This document shows positions 33,701 to 43,163 of a stretch of DNA of 64,000 bases, piece after piece. A program made the position numbers and the translations under genes. Under the pieces are notes generated by a model. It made no database searches, had not been told where the DNA came from, and saw only the letters and a list, made by a program, of their open reading frames with translations. The number at the start of each line of letters is the position of its first letter. Positions within the stretch are counted from its first letter, which is position 1. Origin of the DNA: Agelaius tricolor (taxonomy: Eukaryota; Chordata; Aves; Passeriformes; Icteridae); assembly GCA_023055355.1 (NCBI GenBank), contig JALJCS010000028.1, forward strand, positions 5,704,418 through 5,768,417, in the 5' to 3' direction.

Positions 33701-34588
33701 AATGTGTTCCTTCTAAAAATGTTTTCCTGAACCTCTTGGTACTGGGAAAGGTTCAGATTGGCATTTACACCAATGTCCCATTGTCCTGCCACATGCTGCT
33801 TGTGCTATGAGGTGTTAAGAGAATCAGAGTAGCTGGGGCTGGAAGGGGCTGTTCAGGGTCATCAAGTTCATCTAGTTATCTGAGCACCACAGCTCTTCCT
33901 GGGAATGAGAAGGAGCTGGCTAGTCTCTGCTGCTCTCCCAGCCCTTTGTCCTTCACACTCATAATTAATTGTTGCTTCTTTTGATCAAAGGTGGGATTTT
34001 TCCTCTGGCTGGCAGAGCAGATGTGAGGTGTGGGAGGGGAGGGCAGTGTGTGGGAGGCAATTTTCTGTGGTGGGTTTTGGGGAGTGCCTGTTGTTGCTGC
34101 TGCCCACCCTGCCATCTGGGCCCCTGCTTGCTCCACAGGCCTTTGAGATCTCTCTGCCTGCGGGAGGTGGGAAAGGCTGCAACAAGCGCATCACCTACAC
34201 CAACCCCTACCCCTCACCCCGGCTCTACTTCCTGTGCACCAACCGCCCTGACCTGCTGCAGTTCAGGGAGGACTCCTTCGAGGTACGTCCTGCTGCCAGC
34301 ACTCCCCCCTTGTCAGGCCCCTCATCCGGCCAGACCAGGTGATGCTGGGTGGGTGCCGGCCATGAGGGCCACCCTGGCTGGGGGAAGGTGGGCACATGAA
34401 GGGGCCTGGGCAGGTCCTGCTGCCTCCTCCAGCCCTCTGTCCTGCAGGTGGCTGGAGGGGAGGTGTACACCATCGGCCTGCGCTTCGCCCCCAGCCAGAC
34501 TGTGGGAGAGGAGGAGATCCTGATTCACATCAATGACCATGAGGACAAGAACGAGGAGACCTTCTGCGTGAAGGTCCTGTACCAGTGA
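15600..34588 (+). CDS. NPHP4: NPHP4, nephrocystin-4, complete (28 coding exons)
   Basis: Nephrocystin-4 is a scaffold of the ciliary transition zone that works with NPHP1 and RPGRIP1-type proteins; loss in humans causes nephronophthisis. The coding exons are 15600-15737, 16551-16682, 18406-18578, 18877-18941, 19212-19367, 20110-20246, 20948-21114, 21197-21323, 22742-22915, 23040-23169, 25395-25441, 26136-26326, 26430-26621, 27195-27367, 27607-27767, 28451-28631, 29455-29571, 29763-29842, 30003-30220, 30314-30503, 30661-30744, 30840-30996, 31316-31401, 32268-32353, 32435-32606, 33177-33356, 34139-34282 and 34448-34588. All introns are GT-AG and phases agree throughout. The total is 3,999 nt, or 1,332 residues plus stop, against about 1,426 in human. 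The N-terminal C2-like region ([21 protein letters not shown]), the middle ([23 protein letters not shown]) and the C-terminal beta-rich region ([48 protein letters not shown]) are strongly conserved. The differences are mostly shortened linkers. There are no frameshifts or premature stops, so the gene looks intact. Confidence 0.97.
15812..16135 (-). mobile_element. CR1 LINE 3' fragment
   Basis: The plus strand reads as the reverse complement of the avian CR1 tail (GGAATAGTTTGGGTTGGAAG, GGGACC and the conserved following block). It begins 75 bp after the exon 2 donor. It is 5'-truncated, as is usual for CR1. Confidence 0.9.
16551..16682 (+). CDS. NPHP4: NPHP4 exon 3
   Basis: Residues 47-90, phase 0. 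Includes [16 protein letters not shown], almost the human sequence. Acceptor CTTGCAG, donor GAG/GTGGGG. Confidence 0.95.
18406..18578 (+). CDS. NPHP4: NPHP4 exon 4
   Basis: Residues 91-148. Contains [11 protein letters not shown] and LSCGFGI as in human. Acceptor CCCAG, donor AGC/GTAGGT; leaves two bases of a codon. Confidence 0.95.
18877..18941 (+). CDS. NPHP4: NPHP4 exon 5
   Basis: 65 nt coding [21 protein letters not shown], acceptor TTTCAG, donor AAA/GTAAGC. Confidence 0.95.
19212..19367 (+). CDS. NPHP4: NPHP4 exon 6
   Basis: 156 nt including [18 protein letters not shown] and [10 protein letters not shown]. The acceptor after TTTTTTTCAG is chosen over a site 2 bp later because only it keeps frame (K-NKYMT). 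Confidence 0.94.
20110..20246 (+). CDS. NPHP4: NPHP4 exon 7
   Basis: Residues to 267. Codes KPRLMKT and [16 protein letters not shown]. Donor CAG/GTAAGT lies only about 15 bp upstream of a CR1 insertion. Confidence 0.95.
20262..20452 (+). mobile_element. CR1 LINE 3' fragment
   Basis: Plus-strand CR1 tail containing CCTGGCACAGGTTGCCCAGA, the AAGGTCCCTTCCAA block and the terminal ATTCTGTGATTCCATCATTC microsatellite-like end. It begins about 15 bp inside NPHP4 intron 7. Confidence 0.92.
20948..21114 (+). CDS. NPHP4: NPHP4 exon 8
   Basis: Residues 268-323. [19 protein letters not shown] matches human closely. The end (CQGVPSSGA) is a diverged, shorter linker. Donor CCAG/GTAACG. Confidence 0.94.
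21197..21323 (+). CDS. NPHP4: NPHP4 exon 9
   Basis: Residues to 365. [20 protein letters not shown] and [11 protein letters not shown] are conserved. Acceptor GCACAG, donor AAG/GTAGGG. Confidence 0.95.
22742..22915 (+). CDS. NPHP4: NPHP4 exon 10
   Basis: 58 codons, phase 0. Contains RWAVWSPV and ILPLRGG, as in human RWAVWNP and LPLQGG. Acceptor CCCCAG, donor CAG/GTAAGG. Confidence 0.94.
23040..23169 (+). CDS. NPHP4: NPHP4 exon 11
   Basis: Codes [20 protein letters not shown] then a polar linker. Human has VESGTLRF and SEEHL. Donor CTGA/GTGAGT. Confidence 0.92.
25395..25441 (+). CDS. NPHP4: NPHP4 exon 12 (short Pro/Arg linker)
   Basis: 47-nt exon coding (R)[15 protein letters not shown], aligning to human PAPVPRV...GPG. 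Acceptor CCACAG, donor GGG/GTAAGT. The frame joins both neighbours correctly. Confidence 0.88.
26136..26326 (+). CDS. NPHP4: NPHP4 exon 13
   Basis: Starts [12 protein letters not shown] and includes GITHLEADL and [12 protein letters not shown]. About 20 residues of the human SQ-rich linker are absent. Donor GCAG/GTGATG. Confidence 0.94.
26430..26621 (+). CDS. NPHP4: NPHP4 exon 14
   Basis: Codes [17 protein letters not shown] and [13 protein letters not shown]. Acceptor CCATCAG, donor GAAG/GTGGGA. Confidence 0.94.
27195..27367 (+). CDS. NPHP4: NPHP4 exon 15
   Basis: Codes [20 protein letters not shown] and [10 protein letters not shown]. Acceptor CTCAAG, donor ACCA/GTAAGC. Confidence 0.95.
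27607..27767 (+). CDS. NPHP4: NPHP4 exon 16
   Basis: Codes [20 protein letters not shown] and [18 protein letters not shown]. Acceptor TTGCAG, donor GAG/GTATTG. Confidence 0.95.
28092..28374. mobile_element. Solo LTR (283 bp) in NPHP4 intron 16
   Basis: Bounded by TG...CA (starts TGTTGCAATACAAC, ends GGGCGACA) and flanked by perfect 6-bp direct repeats CCCAGA at 28086-28091 and 28375-28380. No internal retroviral sequence is present. A TATA-like CTATAAATA is on the minus strand (near 28180), which suggests minus orientation. The 6-bp duplication is typical of ERVK-like (beta-type) elements. It is inert as protein. Confidence 0.82.
28451..28631 (+). CDS. NPHP4: NPHP4 exon 17
   Basis: Codes [20 protein letters not shown] and [10 protein letters not shown]. 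The acceptor TGCCCAG lies 76 bp after the LTR. Donor TTG/GTGAGA. Confidence 0.95.
29455..29571 (+). CDS. NPHP4: NPHP4 exon 18
   Basis: Codes (G)[15 protein letters not shown] and a Ser/Thr/Gly-rich linker. GHPCE matches human. Acceptor GGCAG, donor GGTG/GTGAGT. Confidence 0.88.
29763..29842 (+). CDS. NPHP4: NPHP4 exon 19
   Basis: 80 nt coding [20 protein letters not shown], like human LADVDSELAAML. Donor GAA/GTGAGC. The roughly 45-55 residues that follow in human are not found before exon 20. Confidence 0.88.
30003..30220 (+). CDS. NPHP4: NPHP4 exon 20
   Basis: Codes [19 protein letters not shown] and [20 protein letters not shown]. Acceptor GGGCGCAG, donor TCAG/GTGGGG. Confidence 0.94.
30314..30503 (+). 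CDS. NPHP4: NPHP4 exon 21
   Basis: Codes [31 protein letters not shown] and [11 protein letters not shown]. Acceptor CCCCAG, donor CAG/GTAGGC. Confidence 0.95.
30661..30744 (+). CDS. NPHP4: NPHP4 exon 22
   Basis: 84 nt, a weakly conserved linker ([20 protein letters not shown]). Frame and splice sites (CCACAG, CAG/GTTAGG) fit. The human counterpart is also poorly conserved. Confidence 0.8.
30840..30996 (+). CDS. NPHP4: NPHP4 exon 23
   Basis: Codes [40 protein letters not shown] and HTLPG. Almost identical to human. Donor CTG/GTGAGT. Confidence 0.95.
31316..31401 (+). CDS. NPHP4: NPHP4 exon 24
   Basis: Codes [20 protein letters not shown] and IICETKSL. Acceptor CCACAG, donor TTG/GTATGC. Confidence 0.94.
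32268..32353 (+). CDS. NPHP4: NPHP4 exon 25
   Basis: Codes [20 protein letters not shown] and KKFFVAIY. Acceptor ATGCAG, donor TAC/GTAAGT. Confidence 0.95.
32435..32606 (+). CDS. NPHP4: NPHP4 exon 26
   Basis: Codes [31 protein letters not shown] and [12 protein letters not shown]. Acceptor GCACAG, donor GAG/GTAACC. Confidence 0.95.
33177..33356 (+). CDS. NPHP4: NPHP4 exon 27
   Basis: 60 codons, phase 0, including [20 protein letters not shown] and SCRQPLISK. Acceptor CCACAG, donor AAG/GTATGG. Confidence 0.95.
33821..33890 (-). mobile_element. Degraded CR1-like fragment
   Basis: AGAATCAGAGTAGCTGGGGC, TGGAAGGGGCTGTTCAGGGT and CATC resemble the reverse complement of a CR1 tail, with several changes. 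Short and diverged. Confidence 0.5.
34139..34282 (+). CDS. NPHP4: NPHP4 exon 28
   Basis: 48 codons, including [12 protein letters not shown] and [10 protein letters not shown]. Acceptor CCACAG, donor GAG/GTACGT. Confidence 0.95.
34448..34588 (+). CDS. NPHP4: NPHP4 last coding exon
   Basis: Codes [39 protein letters not shown] and CVKVLYQ, then TGA at 34586-34588. The C-terminal residues VLYQ match human VIYQ, so the protein ends at the family position. Confidence 0.96.
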   Translation: MAGGEVYTIGLRFAPSQTVGEEEILIHINDHEDKNEETFCVKVLYQ

Positions 34589-35040
34589 GGCCGCCTGCCC
34601 TGTCACTGCAAAGCTGCAGCTTCCTGTGCCAGCCCACACCACCTTGGGGGTGGCTGTGTCTGTCTGAGGGTGCTCATGACCCCCATGCCCCGGCTGTCAC
34701 CTTGCCAGGCTGGGGGGTGTCTCTGTCAGTGGGATCCCCGGGCATTGCCATGAGTGCTGGTGGTGCCACACGGCTCCATCTGCACAAATTGAGACGAGTG
34801 GATGTGTTTGTTACGGCACTTTGTGACTGCAGGATCTGTATTTTTGTTAGGCATGATGATATTTTAGGCACTTTTAATCTTTTTTTAACTTAAAAAGTTT
34901 GCAGATTTGATTCTGCAGAATATTTTTAAAATATTTTATATTCAGCGGTGAGTTTTGTACACACTAAGGCAGTTTTACGGGTGCTTTTGATACTTTTTAC
35001 TCATCCTTGATGCATAAAAATTGCTGTGCACAACTGTCAG
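34589..35040 (+). other. NPHP4: NPHP4 3' UTR (probable)
   Basis: Sequence after the stop becomes AT-rich from about 34850. No AATAAA was seen. The best poly(A) signal is a CATAAA variant at 35013-35018, followed by GT-rich sequence. The true end is uncertain. Confidence 0.45.
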
Positions 35041-37261
35041 AGTGTGGCAGCATTTTCTTCCTGAGAAGATGGAAATCCTCAGCATCCCTGTCCTGTGGAG
35101 ATGAGTCCTGGAGGTCCCCTGCATCACCCCCATCCCCTGGAGCAGCATCCTGGGGGTCAGGGCAGGGACCATAACTGGGATTGGGAGGGTAGGGCAGCCC
35201 ACCAGCTCTGGGAATGCTGCCTCACTCTGCACAGGCCTGAGGCTGGTGAATTAGTGGCCCCGATAAAGTCGGGTGCCGAGTTCCTCTGCCTCCCTCGCAC
35301 TGATGGGAAATGACAGCTCATATTTTAGAAATGATTATACTGTCTGCAGCACAGAGAGGCCCCGAAGTTGGGTTATTAAAGTAGATTAGCTGAATAATTT
35401 TTATTACATTTTCACACAACAATATTTCTTGAGGCTTATGAATGAGCTGGTGCTGTACCTGCAGCGCAGGCAGCTCGAATGGTGAATGATGTGCCAGCAT
35501 TCAGGGGATGCCAGCACAGAGACTTGAGCTGAGCTGGTGCTTGAATGGTGCTGCCTGCTCCCCTGCAGCACATGTCTGTGGCCCAAAATCTACAGAACTG
35601 TCTTTAGGGAAAGCTGATAAAGCTTTCCCCGTAGGAAATGCAAATGCCTTGTGACCCAGCTGCTTAGCATTATGGCCATGGCCCTTGGAATTGCTGCTGC
35701 GTCTCAAACTCAAGTGTGGGGGCAGCTTCTTGGGTTCCCACTTCTTAATGAAGTCATCCCTGCTAATGACAATGAACTCGAGCACCCGTGCCTGGCATGC
35801 AGCTTGGTGTGCTCTTCCCATTTGCATGCATGTCAGGAGGGAAACTGGATTCCAGTAATGACAAAATTAATTTGCCCTAAAAACCTTGGTTTGTGTCTCA
35901 TCACCGAGGTGTGCAGGGAGGGGAGGGATTGAAAAGCCCTTTCCATGGGTTCAGTAATTCTCAGGGGTGTTGTCCCTCTTGGAGCAGATGCAAATGAGAC
36001 GTTGTCACTGCCTTGGCACAGGCATTGCAGGAATGGCAACAGAGGAGTAAGGACAGCAGGGAGACCTGGCCCCAGCACCCGGGCCAGGGAGGGGCAACTA
36101 AAAATCTGCAACTAGTAATGAGAAAATAAGGTAAAAAAAAGAAAAAAAACAACATTGGAATTGGGGATGAAGCTCCTGCAGCAGCTGAGGGCCCTTGGGA
36201 AACCGGCTCTCAGGATGCCCAAGCCTCAGCAGGGTTTGCCGCCAGCCCAAACTTTTAAACCCAGCTTGTTTTCCCCATTATGAGGAGGAAATTGCGACTG
36301 CCTGAGAACGCTCTAATTAAACAAAGCCTCACCATAATATTTGCTGGGAGCTCGCCAGCCCTGTAATATGACATTACCGGGCATCTTTATTAGCTGAAAT
36401 GAGTATTTAGCACCTCTGCCAAACCAAAAGCTGATTGAGGCGCATGGAAGCAGCACGGCAGCATCCAGCAAAGGCTCCTGCAACCTGCTGGTGAGGCAGC
36501 AGCACCCTGGGAGGCTTTCCACTGAGACAAACCCTTTCTTGGTTATTTCCATGTCACCCAAATCCAGCCCAGCAGCCCCAGCATGGGAGTTTGGGAGGTT
36601 TATTCCTTGTTTCTCCCTCTAGTCTTCTGAAAGCGCGTCACCGACTTGATAAAACCTGATTTAATGGTTACAAAACCCAGAGATAAAGCTGCTCTTAATG
36701 GATTTCTTTAAGATCAAGGCTGTCAAATAGGAGGCTCAGAATCCTTTCTACAGTGAGAGCGACTGTATTAAGTGCACTCAATCACGCCCAGGCGAAGGTT
36801 CCCTAAGTGAGACACTGGCTGGAGGAAATGCATTTTATTAGTGTCTCTGGAGAAAGGAGTCTGGCAGGAGCTACAAGGAGCCTCTGAGCTGCAGTGGCTG
36901 TGCTCCTGTTCAGCTGCAATGGATGGGATGTGGAGGATTTTGCAAAGCACACCCTCATTCCCTGGTTAGTCCCACAGAGAGGAGGGTGATGGGTGTCATG
37001 GTGACATCGAAGGAGTTGGCCTGGGGGACAAAAACCCCCGGGGAAGGATGCTCACCTGGGGATGGTGCTCACAAAACACACCTGAAAATCCACCCTATGG
37101 AGCTCAGCTCCTGCAGGGTCTGATGGAGAGTAGGGCATCCAAGGGGGTGATGCTCAAAGGCTTTTGGAGGTGTCAGGTGGAACTCACCCCAGCTGAAAGG
37201 AGGGGTGGAAGGAGAGGAGCCTTGGTAGCTCTGGGCAGACCAAAGCTTAAAACACAGATTA
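35041..37261. other. Intergenic DNA downstream of NPHP4
   Basis: No gene was recognised. Alternating GC-moderate DNA and AT-rich islands (about 35320-35510, 36270-36450 and 36600-36800) look constrained by composition only. An A-rich run lies at about 36132-36150. Confidence 0.5.
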
Positions 37262-37510
37262 GTTTTTCATAACAATTCGCAGCTCTATAATGAGAAATTT
37301 GCAGCAGTTCTAAACTGCCAGTTGCTTTTAAATCATTTCCCGTCTTTCTGTCTCAGGCTTGACATTTGATGATGAATTGAGTCTCTGTGTTCATTTACCC
37401 ACTGATTTACTGTACGGAGGTGGGAAACCGCAGCCACCTTAGTGAAGGTCAACATGGAACATTTGCCTGTAATTTCCAAATACTATTAAGGTTTTTAAAT
37501 AAACCGTGTG
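37262..37510. other. AT-rich island, candidate conserved non-coding element
   Basis: A homogeneous AT-rich block with no repeat signature, including TTTAAATCATTT, GATGATGAATTGA and TTTTTAAATAAA, stands out against GC-moderate flanks. No coding potential seen. Constraint is inferred, not shown. Confidence 0.25.
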
Positions 37511-38940
37511 GGTGCTGTAGGCAATGAAAGCCCCTCTTGCAAGGCTGATGCTGCAGGGGATTCTTCTGGGTGGTGAGAATGGGTTTGTGGGAGCAAAAGC
37601 AAATCACTTGGTTCATCAGCATGAGGGTACATCAGACTGCACCCCAAATTCATGTTTAGAGAGCACTTGATTTTAGGGGCACTGACAGGTGCTCCTCACC
37701 TCCCAGCCCAGATTAGCATGAGGGTCTCATCCTGCTTTCCTGTGGCTTGCCAAACCCTGCACTCATCCCTGGGAAGTTGGAGGAGCTGCCCCATGGATCC
37801 CCCTGAGGTGCTGGCTTTGTCCCCTGCTGCAGGACCTGGATGTTTGTGGCTGTGGAGGTGTTTGGGGGGTGTGAGCAGGAGGGTTGGCTGCACAAATGTC
37901 ACGCAGATCTTATCTCAGGGGAAACATCATTCAGTAATTACAGTAAATGAAAAGTCCTGGAAGCAAAGCCTTGGAGGCTGCAGCCTTCTGTTTATCTCCA
38001 AAGTATGTGTGGAGGGAGCTGGAGCAGGAGGTGCTGGTAGCTGCAGTCCCTGTGGTGTGGGGATGGTGTCAGGGTTTGCTTTCACCCAGGGTGCAGGCAG
38101 CAGGATGCTCTGAGCTCTGCCTACATCAGCCATCTGCCCCCTTGCTGAAAATTAATAAGCAAATTCAGAAGGAAAAAAAAAAAAAAAAGAAAAATTCTCT
38201 CTATGGATAATTTGTGCACAGAAAAGGGGCCAAATGAATTAAATAAATCATTTGCTGCTACACTGCTCCCATTTGATTCCCTGCCTTTCACAGCAACTTT
38301 TTTCAAGCCTAATGGTATCAGATACCCTTTTGGTACCCATTTGCAGAGCCACAGGCCCCCCCTGCTGCTCCTTAATGCAGCTCATCTCCTGCCTATGGCT
38401 CCCAGGGCCTCTGCCAAATCAGCACTTCAAATTAAAGTCTTCCCCACCTCTCCCTGGTTTCCATGGAGATCCGAGTGGATGCTCCCTTCCTTCCTCTTCT
38501 TGAGCCAATGGAGAGGCTCCTCCTGGGGACTGCCCTTGTGGGGCCTGGGAGTCTCTGAGCATCCAGCAGTTCTGCAACTGCCTTTGCCATGTGCAGCCAC
38601 TGGGCAGACCTGGTGGCTTCAGTCCTGGTGTGCTTGTGACCCTGTCCCAGTGCCCCACTCCACAGTAAAGCATCCCAGGCATGCCAGGAACAGGTTCCCA
38701 GGATGAGTTTTCCTCCCATGTTGGAGCTGATCCCACCTGACTCCCCAAGGAGCTTGGCCAGCAGAAATTTCTCCTCGGGTGGGAATCAGCTCCACAGCTG
38801 AACGAGGACCAGGCTGGTTTGTTTGTAGCATCTTTATCTAAACGATGAGTCTACAAACAGATTTCCCAAGCACTGCCTGGAGCTGTTTGGCCAAGGCTGC
38901 TCCAGCAGTGGGAATGGTGGTGGGAATGCCCTTGCACGTG
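37511..38940. other. Intergenic DNA
   Basis: No gene was recognised. An A16-like run lies at about 38173-38188, followed by an AT-rich stretch to about 38340. Confidence 0.45.
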
Positions 38941-39112
38941 TAAGTGAATGGGCAAATAGCTGCGAGATCTAAGGAATGACAGTAATTATGGAACAAAATT
39001 ATTATTAATGTACTAATTTACCTGGGAGCCAGGCTGTATGTAATTACACCCTGGGATCACGATAAGGTTAATGCATTTACCTTCCTAGGTATTTATAGAC
39101 ACTTGGAATTGT
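38941..39112. other. AT-rich island, candidate conserved non-coding element
   Basis: Dense TAATTA-class homeodomain-like motifs (CAGTAATTATGG, TTATTATTAATG, GTAATTACACC, GGTTAATGCATT) within about 170 bp, with no repeat features. Enhancer function is inferred only. Confidence 0.28.
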
Positions 39113-40377
39113 TCTCTCTGTGAGGACCTCATGTGCATGGTCCTGGCCACGTGGGTCTGGCAGCCTAAGGGGGCATGGGGAGGTTTGTTGCTCTTTGCTA
39201 AAATTGCTCACAGGGGAGTTTGGGACAGCAGCTACCCCAGCTCTGTGGCCCTGGGGAATCCCAGGGGATGCTCACCAGAGGGGATGGATTCTGCTGCTTC
39301 CCAGAGCCTCTTGGATTATGGCTAAATGAATTCTCTGTGGTGTGTATAGCTGAGGGAAAATGTCCTGGGGGCCACCAGCATCTGGCATTTGGCTGCCTGG
39401 AAATCCTCCCAATCTCCAGGCTCAGCAGTGCTGAAGCAGCCAACCAGGCAGAGGGACCAGCAAACCCAACATGTTCATGCTTAACAAATCAGAACTTTGC
39501 AAATACCTCATAAACTTTCCAATACTGCCAAAAAGCCTCTACCTGTGAGGATGCTGTTCCCTATGCCAGGTCCACGTGTGTCCTTTGGCAGTCACTGCTC
39601 AAACCTCTGTGGACACGGGTGTCCCAGAAATGCCAGGCTGGAGCAGAGCTGCTCACCCACACGGCAGTGGGTGGGACAGCCCGGGGGCTGCTGCCGTGGC
39701 GCTGAGCATCGCTTTGGCACGGGTGTGAATAAGGAACAAGCAGGGCAGGATCGGACAGACCTCGGAGTCCCCCTCCTCAGGGATGTTCTGGCTTCTCCCC
39801 AGCGCCTCGGGAGCTCCCTGCCCTGCTCCAGCCCACCTTTATTAATGTCACAGTGGGAAATGTCAGCAGGGTTTGCTGAGCATCCCACGGCGCTCAGCTC
39901 AGCCCTCCCGGCTGCCGAGCCCGCGCGTGTGGAGCTGCTCGCTCGCGGGCCAGTCGCGCACGGCCATCGAGTGTCACCGGGGATATTTCTCCTGGTGTCA
40001 CATGGGGGAGGACAGCAGCAAGATGTGGAAGGTCAGCACAGCCCTAAATATACGTCTCTGCCTGCGCACAGCTGTATTTTTGGATTCTTCAGTATCCAAC
40101 AGACAAACTGCTGGTGAAAGGCCAGAGAGGCCAGGGCACAAGTGAGGGAAAGGTTTAATAAGGTTACGGGAGGCCTTGAGGACCCCTTGGCTTGGCCTTT
40201 TGCTGATTTATAGGGAAATAATGTGTGAGTGGCTCAAGGGAGCCCAAGGCTCCCTCTCCACTGCAGACCTCTGCAGCAGGAAGGTCAGAAAGGGAATTGC
40301 TGGAGAGAAGCTAATGAAGCCCAGCAACATCCCAAATATTTCTCCAGAAATCAATGCAAAGTTTATTCCTCTCTTTA
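39113..40377. other. Intergenic DNA
   Basis: No gene, RNA or repeat was recognised. Short ORFs here lack codon structure or similarity I can name. Confidence 0.45.
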
Positions 40378-40471
40378 GAGAAGGGGAAGGGGATAAGGCA
40401 GGGGAAAAGGAAAGGAAAAGGGAATGAGAAGGGAAAGGGGATAGGGAGAGGAAGGAGAAAGGGAAGGGGAT
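40378..40471 (+). repeat. Polypurine tract (GGGAAA-rich)
   Basis: About 94 bp of nearly pure purine on the plus strand, with irregular GGGAAAGGGGAT and GGAAAGGAAAAG copies. Potentially triplex-forming. Confidence 0.8.
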
Positions 40472-40493
40472 TCTGAGCTGCCTGTCAGGCCTG

Positions 40494-40675
40494 TTTAATT
40501 GCATCATGTAAACTCATTCTAACAACAAACATAAGTTTGAATTATGTGTGTTATTTTTGCAGACTGTTTGTGCATGGCTGAATTTCATCATGACAGAAGT
40601 GAGTTACGACACTGAGTTATGCAAATGAAGTACTTAATTAAGTAGGAGTCATACAAAATAAATTACAGCTCCACC
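40494..40675. other. Candidate regulatory element with octamer and 14-bp palindrome
   Basis: AT-rich block carrying a perfect octamer ATGCAAAT (40619-40626). Five bp later comes a perfect 14-bp palindrome TACTTAATTAAGTA (40631-40644). CATCATGTAAAC and TTTCATCATGACAG are also present. It looks like a homeodomain/POU-type enhancer. Evidence is motif-level only. Confidence 0.35.
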
Positions 40676-43005
40676 ACATGCCCTCTGTTCTTCCTCCGAG
40701 TCCAGGTCGCTTCCAAGTGATCAGCTCCTGACTGAGAAACTTCCTGGTCAGACAGTGCTGCTTCCCCACCTTTGCTTGAGAGGAGGATGGAAGGAGGCAT
40801 CACCATCCATGGAGCATCCCCCAGAGGTGTCCCCATCCCATCCCATCCAGTCCCAACCCCACCATCATGATGCTCTCACACACCAGCCACCACTCTCCTT
40901 CCTCCAGCCCCATTAATCACCCTCAAGGGCTCCTCATATGTTATCAGGCCCAGATGTTTCCTGCTGTTTGCTACAAATGTTAATTATCTCCTAATTACTT
41001 CTAAGCAGGGGCTGAGCTGGCAGAGAGTGGGGAGAGAGCCAGCCAAGGGCATTTACAGCCCAGGGCAGGGGGACATGGAGCAACAGCTGCTTCTGGCAGG
41101 GAGTTTGTTGGAATTCCTTATTATTCCCCCTGATTTCAAATACTTATTGATGAGTTACCTGGGCAGAGCCCCAGGATGGAGATGCCCTGTGGGGATGCAG
41201 GATGTGATGGTGTGGAGCCCTCTCTGCCTCTCAAACCCTCAGGCAGCAGCACTTTTGTCAGCTTGCAACATTTGGGTGCTGGTGGTGGCCACAGGACATT
41301 TTCCTGGGGCTTCATGGTTGGCTGCAGAGATGGAAAGCTGATGGGAAAGCTCAGGTGTTGTTGGAAAGCTCCTTTGGAGGTGGGGAATGGCTTCTTTGGG
41401 GGAGTTGCAGCCCAAATTCAGCCATCTGTGACTCCATGCAGTTTCTGCCATCCTGCATGTCCCCAGACTGTCCCTAGTGCCATAGCATCTCATCATGGCC
41501 ATCGTGCTCGTGCCACTGCTGTGGTCTCACATGGGGACTGGGCAGAGCATCACTGGGATGGCCCCTCATGACTAGAAAAGTCTCAGCCCTGCCAGCTTGG
41601 GCAACACAGGGCAAAAACAATTTAAAAAACCCCAACCCAAGCCCAACAGAGTGAGCAGGAGAACAGCTTTGTGGAAAGTTTATTTTTAGCTGTCTCCAGT
41701 GTAAAAAACAATTAAAGAAAGTGTCAAACCCCGCTCCCGAATGCGAAGAGCTGGAAGCCAAATGTCACCCCAGCTTTGATCCCCTTGGAGGCAGCAATGC
41801 TGCTATCAGTTTAGAAGCATTAATTTGCATATTCATGTCCCCTAATTTGCTCTTCGGGAGTTGGAGTCTAACAGCTAATGAAGAAAGTCTTCCTGTGCAT
41901 GCAGAGGAAACCTGGAGTCTGTCACAGACACGCTGGGAAAAATAATCAGACACAAGTAAGTGTCCATCCCAAGGGAAAGGGTGCCCAAACAAAAAAAACT
42001 TTGAGAAGACCAAACTTCTTTGCTGCATGTCCAGGGGATGGGGTGAAGGGGCCACCCAGTGCCAGGGTGTGCCCTAATTCAGGTAATACTGGCAGGGATG
42101 CTGGGAAGGGGATGCTGAGGAGAATGTTGAGGGAGCTGGAGACCTGCTTCCCTGTACAGCAACAGTTGAACCATGGAACAGGAATGGGTTGGGTTTAAGG
42201 GAATATTGGGCACCCAGGGACCTGCCAGGACCATCAGGAGCTGTGTCAGGAACCAAAAGGCTGCTGGTAGCAGCTGGCCAAGCAGGCAGCGTTATCAACC
42301 ACACTGCCAAGTGATGTGTCCCTTCTGCTCACCCTTAATTCAATTTCTTTCAGCAACACAATAGCTCAGTTTTATGTCTGCCATTCATCAAGAATTAAAC
42401 TTATTGTCATCGTTGTTGGCAGGGTATTGATTCTGAGATGGCACTGAGGCTTGCAGGAGGAGGTGACTGCTCTGCATCCACAGCATGCCCGCTCCTCATC
42501 CCACAAATGGGAGCACAGGGAACCCCTGTGCTTGTGTCTGATGGAAATAATGGGATGTGCAGGGATCCTGTGTGACCATAGGATGTCATGTGAGTTTTCC
42601 ATGGCTTTGGCAGGTCAGCATTGAGGAGGGGGCTGGGCTTAGGGAGTGAGTGGCCTGGAGCATCACCCTCTGTCATTGGCCACTGTTGGAGCAGAGTCAC
42701 GGTTATATCAGGACAAGTCTTGGATCATGCCATGCCCTTTATTCCTCATGGTGCCCGGAGAGCTCCTTCTCTCTGCTCTGCCGAGGGCTGCAATTACAGC
42801 TTTGTTGTCAGGAGCAGATAAAGAGGAGGCTGTCGAAAGGCCGGGTTAAGGCTGCTGCCCCTGGCAGGAGCCACGTGGAGAGGGTGAGTTTCTGGAGGGA
42901 AGATGTGGCCCTGCTTTGGCCAGAGCTGGACTGTCAAAGCAACCCTGCCAGCTCAGCACAGGGCTGGAAAAAAGCAAACCAGAGCACTGCTTCCCAGAGA
43001 GGCAA
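40676..43005. other. Intergenic DNA
   Basis: No gene was recognised. A short AT-rich island at about 41800-41900 (AGCATTAATTTGCATATTCA) may be constrained. Confidence 0.45.
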
Positions 43006-43163
43006 GGAATCATGGAATTCCATAGTGTTCTGTGTAGGGAGGGACCTTAAAAATCATCCAGTTCCACATCCCTGATGCAGGCAGGGGCACTTTACAATAG
43101 ATCAGGTTTTTCCAAGTCCCACCCAATCTGGTCTTGAACACTTCTAGGGATGGGTATCCCAGG
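43006..43163 (-). mobile_element. CR1 LINE 3' fragment
   Basis: The plus strand resembles the reverse complement of a CR1 tail: GAATTCCATAGTGTTCTGTG, GGAGGGACCTTAAAAATCAT, then the CCACATCCCTGATGCAGGCA block and CTTCTAGGGATGG. It is older and more diverged than the copies in NPHP4. Confidence 0.8.
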
